64,000 nucleotides of DNA from Clavelina lepadiformis (Eukaryota; Chordata; Ascidiacea; Aplousobranchia; Clavelinidae): the NCBI RefSeq assembly GCF_947623445.1, contig NC_135243.1, positions 21,956,479 through 22,020,478 on the forward strand, given 5' to 3'. Under the pieces are notes generated by a model. That model searched no databases. It had not been told where the DNA came from and saw only the letters and a program-made list of their open reading frames with translations. Positions 14,271 through 25,965 of this stretch are shown here, piece after piece. The position numbers and the translations under genes were made by a program. Numbering within the stretch: the first letter of the stretch is position 1; each line of letters begins with the position of its first letter.

Positions 14271-15870
14271 TTCTAAATAGTCAGAAAACCATTGTTTTGA
14301 TGAAGTCTATTTGTATCAATTGCTTTAAAGATTGTAGTTGGAAATATTATTCCGTTTTGTTTTTATTCAGAAATATTACAGTGTAATTATTTCTCTGTTG
14401 GAAGTGGTTAAATCAGTACTTTTGATTTCACATCTGTTTACTGCGTCAAATTTCATTTTGACTATATTGCACACAACTAAATGACGACCTATTCGTTATA
14501 CTGCGACGAATTTCGTTGCTACAGCGTGTACAAATAATAAGATTTTAAACATGCATGACATGTTTTAAGAATATCCGAACGTAAAAGTCGGTTGATATAA
14601 AAAGCAAAAACTTTATTATACATGAACAGAGTAATCTCAGACAATGGAGCCTATATGGGGTAAACAAGGCTGAATGAAAAGGCCTAATAGAAAAAAAAAC
14701 TGTTTCCAAGGCAGAACTACATTAAATAATTGAGTAGCCTATAACAAAAAAACAATGGATCGATACAAAGATAAAAGTCATAAGGAAATTACCGGTCTAC
14801 AATAGAAAACTTGGTCCTTCGATATAAATCAAGTTACAGTATGTGTTTCAACCTAAAATGAACGATGGCGTACCGAACCCTGTTAAACCCAATTCAGGTC
14901 GAGTTGAACCCAACGACATTGAGGTGTTTGAGAACATTAATATTTTCACAGGTTGACAGGAATGCATTTACAATGAAATGAACAATGAAATGAACAATGA
15001 AGAATGAAATGAACAAGACAATAGTGATGATTGACCGGAGATGAGTTGCAAGAATTGGGACAAAGACAAAAAGGCTTGTCAGTAATTAAACACACAATAC
15101 AGTACATGAGTTACCACCACACCACACGACAACAACTTGCAATAAACCAACAAGAACACAGAAACAAGTGGAATAAAGAAACAGAAAACAAAAAAAAGCT
15201 CACTTATTGCACATTCTATGGTAAAAGAAATAGGTTGTATACTGTAGAAGGCAATTATTATAGATCGAAATTTTTGTTTTCAAGCTGATTATAGTTCTTA
15301 CTATATCTATGTTGTTCTATTAACGTATAACTATTTGATACTTTTTAGCGATACCACCCAATTGAGCTGTAACGCAACGAACCTACCGTGTCATTTCCAT
15401 TTGTTTGTGTCAGTAATTGCACAAAAGCCAATTCAAGGCAAAGCAAAACAATGCCTTTTCTTGCAAAACTCTTTTCGTCGTAAAATACATTGGGTAATTT
15501 CATACGTAAAACAAAACAGACTCACATAATATGAACAAAAGCAGAGAAAACAAAAACAAAATTGCGTGTAAAATCGGTGACGGCTGCAGCGTCATTGTGC
15601 ACAGCTTCCGTAACAGATCGTTGAGTAACTTCTGCGTCAGTTATCTTCACAACGATTGCACTCAACAGTTGCTTATCTTTATTTCGAAAGTACTGAACAA
15701 CGCAAACAGTATCCGTGTCGTTTTACCTCAGCGAAGGAACGGGAAATGATCACAAGCAAATCGCGTGATTAGAACGAAAACAAATCGTCAATTTTACAAC
15801 GTTTTCACCAAAACACGTACCGGTAACGGATCTATCAATTCAACTTACGTCAATTAACGTAATAACTCTC
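14271..15870. other. Intergenic, no gene recognised
   Basis: AT-rich sequence. It includes a short 12-bp tandem repeat (aatgaaatgaac) at about 14971-15017. No RNA gene or coding region found. Confidence 0.5.
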
Positions 15871-15874
15871 TGGC

Positions 15875-15882
15875 TATATAAT
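15875..15882 (+). promoter_or_regulatory. TATA box of the acidic-protein gene
   Basis: TATATAAT, about 69 bases upstream of the ATG at 15944. The context ctatata is the same as at the TATA box of gene B (11525). No ATG lies between it and the start. Confidence 0.55.
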
Positions 15883-15943
15883 TTAGGAGTGGTGAGACTC
15901 TCGGTATCAGAGACAATCTTTGAAGCAGTCGGAGCATAGCAAA

Positions 15944-17032
15944 ATGAATCCAGCTAACGATAGCCATAGCCGCAGTTCAAGCGGATCTTTGGAAATCCAG
16001 TCTAAAGATGTCTACATCAGGTTTAAAGGAGCCTGTCGAAAACTGATCTTTCGATTTAAAGACAGCAAAGATGAGACCGATGACGATCTACTCGGGGTCG
16101 AACAACAGAACAACCAGATTTCAGTCGTAGATGATTGTGCAAAGGACACGAAACTTGGTGAAGAAGATCTTCCCAAGGAAACTGAACAGGATGAAACGTC
16201 CGACTGCGAGGACCTCACTGAAGAACATGAACTTCCTTCCGAAGTCGAGACAGAGGTAAAAGAGGAAACTCCTGAAGAACCAATAGAGTGTGAGGAAGTG
16301 GAAGAGCTACCAGCAATCATCAGCGACGACCAGGAGGAAACAAAAACCAGCGACTATGATCCTGAAGAGCAACACGATGATATGAAAGAAGATCTCGATG
16401 ATACTAGCGATCATTTACCTGATGACGAACTCGAACAAGATGAAACCAAGGAAGATGATAACGAAATGACTGTTAAAGCAGAAGAAGAGCAATGTGAAAG
16501 CCAGGAAGATGAGGTGAAGGAAGTTGATGACGGTGAAGATGAGGTAAAAGAAGTCGATGACGGTGAAGATGAGTTAAAAGAAGTCGAATACGTTGAGGAT
16601 GAGGCAATGGCTCAAGATGAAATGCAAGAAGAACTGCAAGAAGACGAAGTCGAAGGTGATGATGACAGCGATGTCGCTGTACAAGATGCCGACGTCATCG
16701 ATGAAGAAAGTGAGCCTGTGGTTGAAGAACCATCAACCACCTCTGATGAAAATCACGAGATAGCACAATCCGACGATTCTGAAGAGCAACTTGAACCCAC
16801 GACAGAGGATGCAGGTCCTTCGACCGACGGCAGTGATCTCGAAGTTGAAGAAGAAATGAGTGAGATCAAAGAAGAGGATGGAGATGAAGAACCAAGCCAA
16901 GAAACTAAAGAAGAAGAAGAACACAAGGATGACGACGATGATCAAATCATTACCATGCTTCAATTGATATTGAAAAAGCAAGACCTTATGCTCACGTTGC
17001 TCACGGGAGGGTTGATGAAACCAGCTATCTAG
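15944..17032 (+). CDS. Acidic protein C, third member of the polyampholyte cluster
   Basis: Single open frame, 362 residues, ATG at 15944 (context gcaaaATG), TAG at 17030-17032. After a Ser-rich start, residues 21-38 (KDVYIRFKGACRKLIFRF) match the same positions of protein A in spacing and 8 of 18 residues. The next 280 residues are strongly acidic (E/D-rich with K, V and S). An imperfect repeat EDEVKEVDDG occurs three times around residues 190-220. The end is a hydrophobic segment (QIITMLQLILKK, then LMLTLLTGGL) that could be an amphipathic helix. No signal peptide. Being acidic and sharing a motif with strongly basic-block proteins, it could be an electrostatic partner for them (inference). 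Not recognised as a known family. Confidence 0.68.
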   Translation: MNPANDSHSRSSSGSLEIQSKDVYIRFKGACRKLIFRFKDSKDETDDDLLGVEQQNNQISVVDDCAKDTKLGEEDLPKETEQDETSDCEDLTEEHELPSEVETEVKEETPEEPIECEEVEELPAIISDDQEETKTSDYDPEEQHDDMKEDLDDTSDHLPDDELEQDETKEDDNEMTVKAEEEQCESQEDEVKEVDDGEDEVKEVDDGEDELKEVEYVEDEAMAQDEMQEELQEDEVEGDDDSDVAVQDADVIDEESEPVVEEPSTTSDENHEIAQSDDSEEQLEPTTEDAGPSTDGSDLEVEEEMSEIKEEDGDEEPSQETKEEEEHKDDDDDQIITMLQLILKKQDLMLTLLTGGLMKPAI

Positions 17033-17683
17033 TTTGTTTAAAAAAATATTCGATATCGTTTTCGTCGTAGTTAGAGCTTCCTTCTGATTTAATTCGTCTT
17101 CATTTGCACAGTACCTTTGCTTGATTATTTTCGAAAACGTTGCAATCTTTTACCTCGTTACTCGGAAAAATAAATTATATATTCGGATGTACATAAAACA
17201 AAGTTTTTTTATTTCGAGAATATTTATTGGAGCCCTGCTCGGGTTTGCCTGCACCGCCCGCCAAAATAATCAAAAAAAACGCAACAGTGATCAAGACAAA
17301 AAGAAAATACTTCTGTGATAAAGAATTGTCACTCGTTGATGATAAAATAGGCTAAGTAATAAAATCACATTTCCAGTTCGAAAGATGGAAACAAAAAACG
17401 TAAAATTGAAATCGAATAAAATTTCTTTCTTTTCATGAATGTACGGCTACCACGGTAGGGATACAGGTAATACAAGAAATTAAACATTTGTTGTACATAG
17501 GTTTGTAAACATTGATACAAGCGTTGCTCTGAAGGGCTATTTACATAAGATTAAAGATCATGTTCCTTACCTTAGCTATACCCCTGTACAACCACAACGA
17601 CATAGAGATGAACAGTTTATGTCATACAGCTGTAGCACTGCCATACGCAAGTCACAGCTGAAAGATTCAGCTTGGAGGTAGCC
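17033..17683. other. 3' UTR and intergenic
   Basis: AATAAA at 17169-17174 is a likely polyadenylation signal for the acidic-protein gene. Nothing else recognised before the next gene. Confidence 0.5.
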
Positions 17684-19414
17684 ATGAAAGTTGTAATATG
17701 TGTCGATGGTAGTGTATCTGCGGAAGAGGCATTTTCATGTAGGTTTACCTCTGCAAAGTTTGTCATATATGATTCATTATTAAATAACAAGAGACGATTT
17801 TGGTACATTCAGCAAAGAGTAATTATGGTGTCGCTTAAAACCGTTACATCCTATATACCTCGTCACAACTTCCTGTATTACCAGTTCATGCAAGGAACTT
17901 TTTAAACGATTATTTTACTTTAGGGTATTTCAGGTCATTCCATACGCAAGGCAATGAGGTGCTCGCTGTGTACGTTGGAAATCAGCCTCATTTACCATCG
18001 TTTGTTTTTTACGGTGAGTGATTATTCACTACTTGGTCGTTGTTTGATTGATTATTTGAAATATATTAGACGATATTGCTAATGGCTGTGTTATTGACGG
18101 CTGTATTTACAAGATACAGTAGAATTCGGTTAATACATCCACCTCAGGCCAACATGTTTTTAGACGTAATAAGCGGTTGTTGTAAAAACAGATTTTAAAT
18201 GCCCATGCTAAACTATGCCCCTGATGACTACAATTACGGCTATTCTAACGCAATCTTTTTGAATGGATAAACTAGTGTCGCATCACAATACTCCATTTAA
18301 CGCATTGCTGCTTAAAATAACCAATTATTATTTGTACACACTAAAGAACAATTGGCTTGTTTGGGAAATCGAAAGTTGACATATTAAACAGTTGCTGGAT
18401 GTATTAACCGAGGTTTTATAATGGGAAAGGTATAGGAAAATTTCGTCCCAAGGAATTTGGATGTAATAAGCGGTTGGTTGTATTAACCGTGTATGTATCA
18501 AGCGGTTTCTACTTGTATTTTTAAAAACAGAATAACCTTTTATTTACTATGAATGTTGTTTTAGAGGAGGCTGTTTTTCCAAAGGAAGAATTCCAACGTG
18601 CGGTTGAAAAATGCAAAAGCAAAATGGAAGAAATGAAAGCGAAGTACCTTAGCAAAGCAAAGGCAATGCAAGTAAGTAATTATACCTCAGCTACCACAAC
18701 TGTCAAAAGATTTGTCGAATAAGGTTACAACTGTTTAAACATATCTAGAAGCTCACTATCTTCAAATCTGTCGCACAACCATATCTGTCGACACTAAAGT
18801 CAAATATTTGCACTAAGTCTTATATGTTTACTACGACCAATTTCATAAAATGTTCTTTGACGACTACAACTGTGCTTATTTGCGACAGCTTGATTGACAG
18901 TTTGTCAGCTTGATTAAAGTAAAGGTAAAAACATTACGTCAACATGCAATATCTGTTTTAGTGAGCAATTTCCGGAAATACAGTGTACTGTGGCTTCATT
19001 TTGTAATCAAAGTCGTTTTTAATTTTTTTGCTGCAGAGATTAAATCCCTGTTGTAGCTTTCAAGCCATGTTGAAGACTTAAATATAAACGGCCAATTTAC
19101 CTCGCGTTTCAACAGTGCAGTAAAGAAGTCGTCATTATGATCTTTGCCGTACATTACCTTACCGATAGTACTCGAAGTTAACAGTTAATACAAAATGTAA
19201 CTTTTTTTAGGTAAACTGCCGATTTCGCGTACTAGTTGGAGATGGTGGTTCACCAGGCGAAACCTTGGCTTCATTTCTGGAAAGTGAGAATGCAGATTTG
19301 GTGATAGTTGGAAGCAGAGGCATGGGAAAGATCCGACGCACTGTGCTTGGTTCAGTCAGTGACTTCCTAGTACACCATGCAAAGGTTCCAGTTGTTGTCT
19401 TCAGGGAGGAATAA
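17684..19414 (+). CDS. Universal stress protein (UspA family), ATP-binding type
   Basis: Exons 17684-17738, 17924-18013, 18565-18671 and 19211-19414 give 151 residues, the usual size of a single-domain USP; phases agree. The N-terminus MKVVICVDGS is the first beta strand and nucleotide-binding loop. A charged helix (KCKSKMEEMKAKYL) follows. The C-terminal part has VLVGDGGSPGE and VIVGSRGMGKIRRTVLGSVS, which fits the G-2x-G-9x-G(S/T) signature of ATP-binding USPs, then VPVVVF as the last strand. Such proteins are probably cytosolic, dimeric and stress-linked. USP genes occur in many invertebrates, including tunicates. The start ATG follows a splice-acceptor-like CAG, which might reflect spliced-leader trans-splicing (inference). 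AATAAA lies at 19592-19597. Confidence 0.88.
18117..18515. mobile_element. Pogo/Tigger-like MITE in a USP intron
   Basis: 399 bp flanked by TA (18115-18116 and 18516-18517). The left end cagtagaattcggttaatac matches the inverted right end (aagtagaaaccgcttgatac). Sub-terminal repeats of the form gtaataagcggttgttgta recur near both ends. No coding capacity. TA duplication and CAGTAGAA-type termini are typical of Tc1/mariner-pogo derivatives. Confidence 0.65.
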
Positions 19415-21353
19415 ACTCAGTATATATATATCATGATTGCTAATCTGTGCAGTATTGTTCCAAATTTATTTCTTAAAACGTGTAAATGCTTAGTGTAAAG
19501 TTGATCTCACAAGTTTCATCATAAATCTTATTATTGCCTTTTTTTATCCTGAAATTATCTGGCAAACGATTCCTGGCGTGAGACGTAAATCAATAAATTA
19601 CTACTATATGTTGTAGACTGTAGAGTCAGAAAACAAATGCAGCAATGAAGTCGTGTAAATTGGATCGGACGTTCTCTGTCAAAGAGACGAACTAATTAGT
19701 AGCAAGTTGACTGACTTTGCAGCCTACACTTTGGATGCACCGGTTTAGAGAGTTCGGCAATTCGAATTGTTTGATACCTCCGGCAAGGCTCCCACCTTTG
19801 CCATTACCATTCATGAAATTTAAGTATTTTTGACACCCCAATGCATCCTTCTTCCCATATTTGCTAATACTTGTAGTAGCCTATTGTATTGGGTTTCCAG
19901 AGCAGAGAGCTCCGTTGGCATTCAATGAGATAAAAAATTTATGCTTAATTACTTGGCTGTTCGTCAGCATGTAAACGTTCAATCAGCGAGTCAGTTTGTT
20001 TGAACACAGGTACTGTATAATAGACCTAGCATATCATGTGCACGTAGGCCTATACCAATTTCGTGGAGCTGAAAAGGGGTCGAATTCTTCCCTTAAGCCA
20101 TTTCCAAAAATAAATTCCAATTAAGAGAAGAAGCCATACGAGTGTCTCGTGTTATGTTTAAAGGTTTCCGATTTCGATAGCTATGTATAGTAGCAGAGTA
20201 GTCTACATGCACGTAGTGAATATTTTCAAAAAATATGCTTTACAACGTATTAATTTTTTATGTTTGATATTTAGTAGACGCAAGTTATAAAGGTGTGAAT
20301 TGGTTTATTTTTGAAGTCAAGTGTCCTCAGACAATGACAGTCAATTGTGTAAATGAAAATGAGTAACTGGAGTAGGAAAAAAAACTTTGATAGTAGTTAA
20401 ACTACGCAATGAGCAATGTAGGACATATGGTTTTGCGCTGATATTTAAAAAAAACCTAATTCCTACGGATTTCCTCAGCAGATATGAAAACATTAGCGAT
20501 ATATTTTGTTTATTTACTATCGAACGCTGCATGTCCTACATTTCGGCCATACCATACGCACAAGTAATGCATTCAGCTTCAGGATCATTACGTCTTCTTC
20601 TGAAACAAGGATACTTATACCGCAGTTCATTAGAAAACACGGTGTTCTTCTTTGGCATTATGGCTTAGCTTTTATGGTTTTCTAAATCAAAACAATGACA
20701 AGAAAATGATTAGGCCTCATGCCAAAAAGTCACATAAAAATATAGTTCTGTTGAAAATACTGTATAAGCAAGAAAACGCAAATTGCAAAAAGGGAGGACA
20801 TTTGGGCGTTTTTCAGTGTCCTCGAAGGATCATTAATTTTTCTTCAAAGAAGAGGACAAATCCTCCTAAAATAAGACATATGGTAACCCTAGATAAGGTA
20901 TAGGACAAGTGAAAAGAACGGGAACAAAACCTATAATTTAACTGATTGCTGTTGTCACAGAATGCGATAAGCGACATTTGCGACGAAAAAGCAAGTTTCT
21001 TTGGTATACAGCATTATCGTTTGTGCTATTTCCAGAAACACATGCTGATAAATTGAGTGTCAAATTACGTCCTGCAAAATGTTTAACTACTAACGCGATG
21101 CTCGATATGTAGGGAGCTTAAATTTGTTCTGCACATGCTGTAGAGTTAGTGAGCGCGTTTCGATATAGAAGTGAGAGATTAAATAGATTGAATAAGAACA
21201 TTCCCATAATTATTCTAAAAGAACGCAAATACAACGAATAGAACTATTGTGAATATTTTTTTGTAAACCGTTGATTTATTTTGTAAAATGTAACGTTTAG
21301 ATTACAGGCGTATGTCGACAAAAAGGCGAAAAGAATATCACTCTGGTAATTGA
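19415..21353. other. Intergenic, transposon debris
   Basis: No gene recognised. Contains a perfect 12-bp inverted repeat (aatgtaggacat at 20415-20426, reversed at 20531-20542). At about 20780-20892 there is a segment whose right end reads, inverted, ctagggttaccatatgtc with aggacaaatcctcct inside. This resembles the end of a hAT-type element; its other end was not found. Confidence 0.45.
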
Positions 21354-21756
21354 TAATTAAGGCTGTGAAGCGAGGACAATTATTCGGGTTCGTGCAAATT
21401 TGAATATGTTAAAGTTAACCAGAACGAATCCCGAATCTATTCGTGTCGGCATCCAATGATAAAATTTATCAAAAAGTTGCCAAATCTTGCTGTAACATGA
21501 CTTAATTACTGAAGACTAATGATTAAATGGCAATTTGAAAAGCAAAATCCTCAAGTAAATGATTTTCTATAAGAAATGCTGATCCTAGTTTAGCTTAGCC
21601 AGGAAAATAAATCATTATTTCATACGACAGTTGATAAATTTGTAAGTAGTATAGTATCCGGGTTCCTCATTGCTAGTATTCGTGTTCGCCCGAATCTACC
21701 GCACAGGCAATATTCGGCGAATCTATTCGGGTTTGGGTCCGTGTTGACCCATCCCT
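21354..21756. mobile_element. Probable hAT-like non-autonomous element
   Basis: The right end reads, inverted, cagggatgggtcaacacgg. The flanks share ctggtaattga (21343-21353 and 21755-21765), which covers a possible 8-bp target duplication gtaattga. Internal attcgggttcg and cgaatctattcg motifs occur near both ends. The left terminus does not match the right one well, so limits are uncertain. Confidence 0.45.
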
Positions 21757-21806
21757 GGTAATTGACTTCATGTTATTTGCTCAGTTTAGAACGTAGGCAA
21801 GGCAGG

Positions 21807-22799
21807 ATGAAAGTGATACTGGCTGGTTATTGCAAAACTGGGACCAAGTCAATGGCAGCCGCACTGGAAACTTTGGGCTACAACGTCTATGATTACTTGG
21901 AGCATTTTTGGTATCATTACGATGAATGGCAAGAAATAATATGCAGCCAGGGTGCCACGAAAGAACGCTTTCAACGAATGTACAAAGATGTAGATGTAGT
22001 CGCGGATATGGTACCGCTAAAATTTTGGAAAGAAATCCACGATGCTTTCCCTGATGCTAAAGTATGTTATAAACGTCTTGCTATCTGAAAAACCTTCATG
22101 AAAACCACGTTTTTACGCTATTGGCAGATCATACTAACAACAAGAGATGAAGACGATTGGCTCCCGAGTTATATTGCCCAGTGGAAATCAATGGATGATT
22201 ATTTTTTGTTTAAAATGATGATGCTAATCACTCCAACAGGAAGACGGTTGTTTAAATACTATCAGTTAGGGGGTAAGCCAACAACATTGAAATTTACATC
22301 TAAATGAACTGATGATAAATTACTTTGCAGTAAGAATATTCGAAGGTGCAGTTATGAGACATCCTTTTGACTACAAATTTCTTCAAAACGAAACAATGAT
22401 GAGATTGGCCTACCGTACACACCAAACAGGATGTATCGCGGTAAGCTTTGACAGCGGACATGGCGAAAATGTCTTACAACTTTGCAAAATTATTTTTACA
22501 AGAAAGCTTTCTTTCTACAGAACGCACCAAAAGACAAACTGCTTGTGTACAGTGTAAGAGATGGCTGGGAGCCTCTGTGCAAATTTCTGGGAAAAGAAAT
22601 CCCTAACAAAGCGTTTCCACGTTTAAACAGCAGGAAAGCAATGTTTGACAAACTCAAGATAGATTCCCCAGCTATTCGCCGCATGAAACAAGAATTTGTA
22701 GTTTCTGTCTTTATTATCAGTAGCCTTGGAGTGTTGGGAGTGTACAAACTCTACCGAAGTGGACTTACGATTCCGTATCTTTATCCAGGTTTTGTCTAA
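21807..22799 (+). CDS. Sulfotransferase-like P-loop protein (Sulfotransfer_4 type) with a C-terminal membrane segment
   Basis: Exons 21807-22061, 22128-22272, 22331-22440 and 22521-22799 (TAA) give 262 residues with consistent phases. The N-terminal strand-loop MKVILAGYCKTGTKSM has the position and form of a 5'-phosphosulfate (PAPS) binding loop. ADMVPLKFWKEI, then IILTTRDEDDWLPSY (the 3'-phosphate-binding strand and helix) and NAPKDKLLVYSVRDGWEPLC with KFLGKEIP follow, all typical of this animal family, often misnamed NAD-dependent epimerase. The end carries FVVSVFIISSLGVLGVYKLYR, a single hydrophobic anchor. Substrate unknown. AATAAA at 22804-22809 lies only a few bases past the stop, so the 3' UTR is very short. 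The ATG at 21807 is preferred because it puts the P-loop right at the N-terminus. Confidence 0.82.
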
Positions 22800-24140
22800 T
22801 TCAAATAAAAGCATTAATGTGGTTAGGCATTGACAGAGTTAGTACTTTACAATGATTAGAGCTGGGAAACCGTTCTCCTAAAAAGAGCGTCGTTCTTGCT
22901 CGTGATTGGAAAAAATGCTAGTGATTTCGGTGTTCTTTGAAGAAAAGAGCCAGCTCGTTTTGCCGCTTATGCTCCCGTTCTTTTTGGAAATTCAAAATGT
23001 TTTCACTCTGGCGCATTTTCCAAAACCAATTGCATTCGTATGTTGCAAATTTGCATTTTACTCCAACCTTTAATTACTTATCATTATTTGCTGTAAATGT
23101 TAGGAATTTTCATGGAATCCCAAGTTGAAAATTTTGTTTTGGTCACACCTGTTACAAATGTTTAATAGACGTGTGGAGTGTTTAGAACATTCCAGAATTG
23201 CACATGCCTAAGTTTAATATAACCTTCAATGTTTAACTTCCAAAATTGAAAACTTTCAAAGGATGAATCTTTTAAGTTATAAAAATAACGGCAACGTGAA
23301 ACAAAGTACGTCAGCATGATGACGATTCGGCTCATTTGTGTGAGTCTATCTATCATCCCATTTGTAATCAGCCTCATTGACCATTGTAATCAGCTTAAAA
23401 AGCAAAGCGTTTATACTGATCCGCCATGACATAGTTCTGATGGGCTTAGTGTTGCGTATTGTCTTGATGTTTTTTCGTGGATAACGACGATTTTTCAGGA
23501 CAACGAAAAATGTGAGTAAAAGTAGTCTCAAAGCAGTCATTTTTTATTCACTGTTTAAAGCCTTATAGTCTTATACTTTACGGCAGTCTAAAATCATAAT
23601 ATTTTTAAATCCAATAATTTGTGTCCATTTTGTGTGTTTGCAGCGTTATTTGCGCAAAAAAGGAGCCTTTAAAAAAGTGCACACTCACGGTTCCGTTTAC
23701 ATTTTGCAAAAAGAATGTCGCTGTTGAGATCGCTCATAACAAAAGGGTGCCCAGATTTGACAATGCTTGGAGTAAAACAGAGAAACAAACATTAATTACA
23801 TAAATCAACAAATTACAAAACGTTCGAGTGAAAATTCAGAAAGCAACTTTATCGAAATTTCTAGATTTAGAAAATTTTCTTTTCCTTAAATCAATTTTCA
23901 TGCACTGGTTCTGGGGTCTATAGTCAAGTCCGATCCCCAATTTAAGATCACCACTTCTTCATCAAAGTTTTCTTTAATGATATTTGATTTGTTTTATCGT
24001 AAACCTTAAACTGGAATCCACTTCACAGTCTAAGTACAAACAGAAGAATGTGGCAAAATCATACCTGAGATAGTGTATTTCATTAACAGTGCACCTGTGC
24101 CACTGGGTATGGAGTTTTAGCGTCAAGAAAGATAGTTCAC

Positions 24141-24323
24141 TGTAGCGTCTTTTTTGCCGCTGCCACTTTAAGAAGGCACCACAAACGTAAAGGCTACACA
24201 GCTTATTAGGGTTTTTACTCGATCAGTGGTACTAACTACTGAGGTTTGAGTCGGCTGCATCACTTTGGATTTGATCAAATTGCGAGCGAGTCCAGTCGCT
24301 ACAAATGGTGACCCCGAATCGAC
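24141..24323 (+). mobile_element. LTR retrotransposon fossil: one LTR plus primer-binding-site remnant
   Basis: A roughly 163-bp LTR (24141-24303) begins TGTAGC and ends GCTACA, a matching 6-bp inverted terminus. It is followed after two bases by a TGGTGACCCC primer-binding-site-like sequence (24306 onward). No recognisable internal genes or second LTR lie nearby, so this is a broken, fairly old copy. Exact LTR family not determined. Confidence 0.5.
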
Positions 24324-24954
24324 TAAATGAAGCGTCAAACACTAAGCGCTAAGATTTCTATGATTTTGTTGGACGTCTTACGTAGGGTTTTAAACCTGTG
24401 TAGACCAATCAGAAGGCAGCATGGTTGGTGTCGTTTTCTTGCCTGAGAATTAACGTAGCAGTCTGTGTGCTTCAATGTCCCATGTCGCGTGCAGAATTAA
24501 GCTAAAACTTAGCATGAAAGTAGTTTACATTGTTTTTAGGCCAGCAATTCTTGTGTTTATTTATACAGCGCCTCTATTAAGTTTGAATCATGTTTTTTTG
24601 ATGGCAGTTTATGGAATGGTAGTCCATAGCGTACTAAATTGACATGCAAAATTTCAGAGAGCCCCATGCAGGATTTTTTAAGTAATCAGTCTTTTAGTAA
24701 ATTCACTGCATAATAAAACAAACAAAGATTTTATGACACTTTTTGGTGTGTGAAGCCTCCTAAACACCCTACTTCTGTTTGTTATCACCCACTATGTGTT
24801 TGCCTGCACCATAACAACGATTTGAATGGCTAATTAAAGGTAACTTAGCCAATTTGATTTAATGAAAAATTAAACCACATTTTCTCTGACATAACTAAAG
24901 AAATCATTAACATGCGTGTATTATGGTGATTTTTTTTTAAATAGTAGCTATTGT

Positions 24955-25013
24955 TGCTCAGTGGCGGAACATTTGGTGTTTATGGACCGTAAACATGCGA
25001 GACGGAATCGATC
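24955..25013 (+). mobile_element. Possible tRNA-derived SINE head
   Basis: tgctcagtggcgg resembles a Pol III A box. About 32 bases on, gagacggaatcgatcgc resembles a degraded B box. No clear tail or target duplication was found. Confidence 0.25.
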
Positions 25014-25770
25014 GCCAGTTGCACTACAAATGGGATCCTCTTGAGCAAAGTATGTATGACCCCTGCTACTGCATGTTCAGTGGTCCCAGACAGTTCCAAA
25101 TTACGCCAATATATCAACAAAAAGACAAGTTTCCTTTGGGACTTACACAAAAATATAAACTCGATCGGTAAGTGGAGGTCAAGCTGAGAGGAGTTATCGC
25201 CGATTTTAAGTCGGGCAAAAACTTTCCTCAGTTCAAGGATAAATAGTGCGATACCATACCATGCAGGGATAGTAGCTACGGCCTGAAAATGTTAGCCAAA
25301 TAAATTGCTTCCGCCATCAAGGATGAATTGGAATGCTTGGAATAGGTTGCCGAATTTACCGGTAAGAAGTTTTTAGATGTAGTGGTAATCACATAGGCTA
25401 TGGCTATGTGTAAACTAAACTGCTTAAACCTAATCATATACGAATCAGCTTGCCGAAAAGAAAGTGCGCCGGTACCGAAGGTGGTAGGCATTGCCTAAAC
25501 TACTTTTACCGGTAACTGCCTTTGACCAATGAAAGTGATTTCGTGTGAGCGGTAACATCTACGCTTTAAGAGCTTTGTTACTTTTCAGCTCGAATAGACT
25601 CGAGTCAAAAATGACATGGTTACAACCTTGGGCTTAGTTGGCTAGGACCTAGTCAATGAACTTAGAAAACTTACCGTCCTGCTTGATTGTTGATAGCATA
25701 CATAATACAGTTCATAGTTGTATATTTGCTATTCCCACACTGTCTAGACTCTAGACTCTAGACTCTAGGA

Positions 25771-25965
25771 CAGGGATGTCCAACCTGCGGCCCGCGGGCC
25801 ACAGTGCGGCCCACCTGAGATTTTTGTGCGGCCCGCTAGTCATTTTCACTCCAAAAGTATGTACTTCATGTACCCATTTTTCTTGAAATTTAATAGGTTT
25901 TGCGGCCCATTCAATTATTTCAAGTGACAATGCGGCCCACCATAATAAAAGGTTGGACATCCTTG
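25771..25965. mobile_element. hAT MITE with perfect 8-bp target duplication
   Basis: 195 bp. Ends are cagggatgtccaacct and, inverted, caaggatgtccaacct. It is flanked by ctctagga on both sides (25763-25770 and 25966-25973), an exact 8-bp duplication as made by hAT transposases. Internal tgcggccca-type motifs repeat. The target lies in a short ctctaga tandem repeat. Likely fairly young. Confidence 0.85.
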
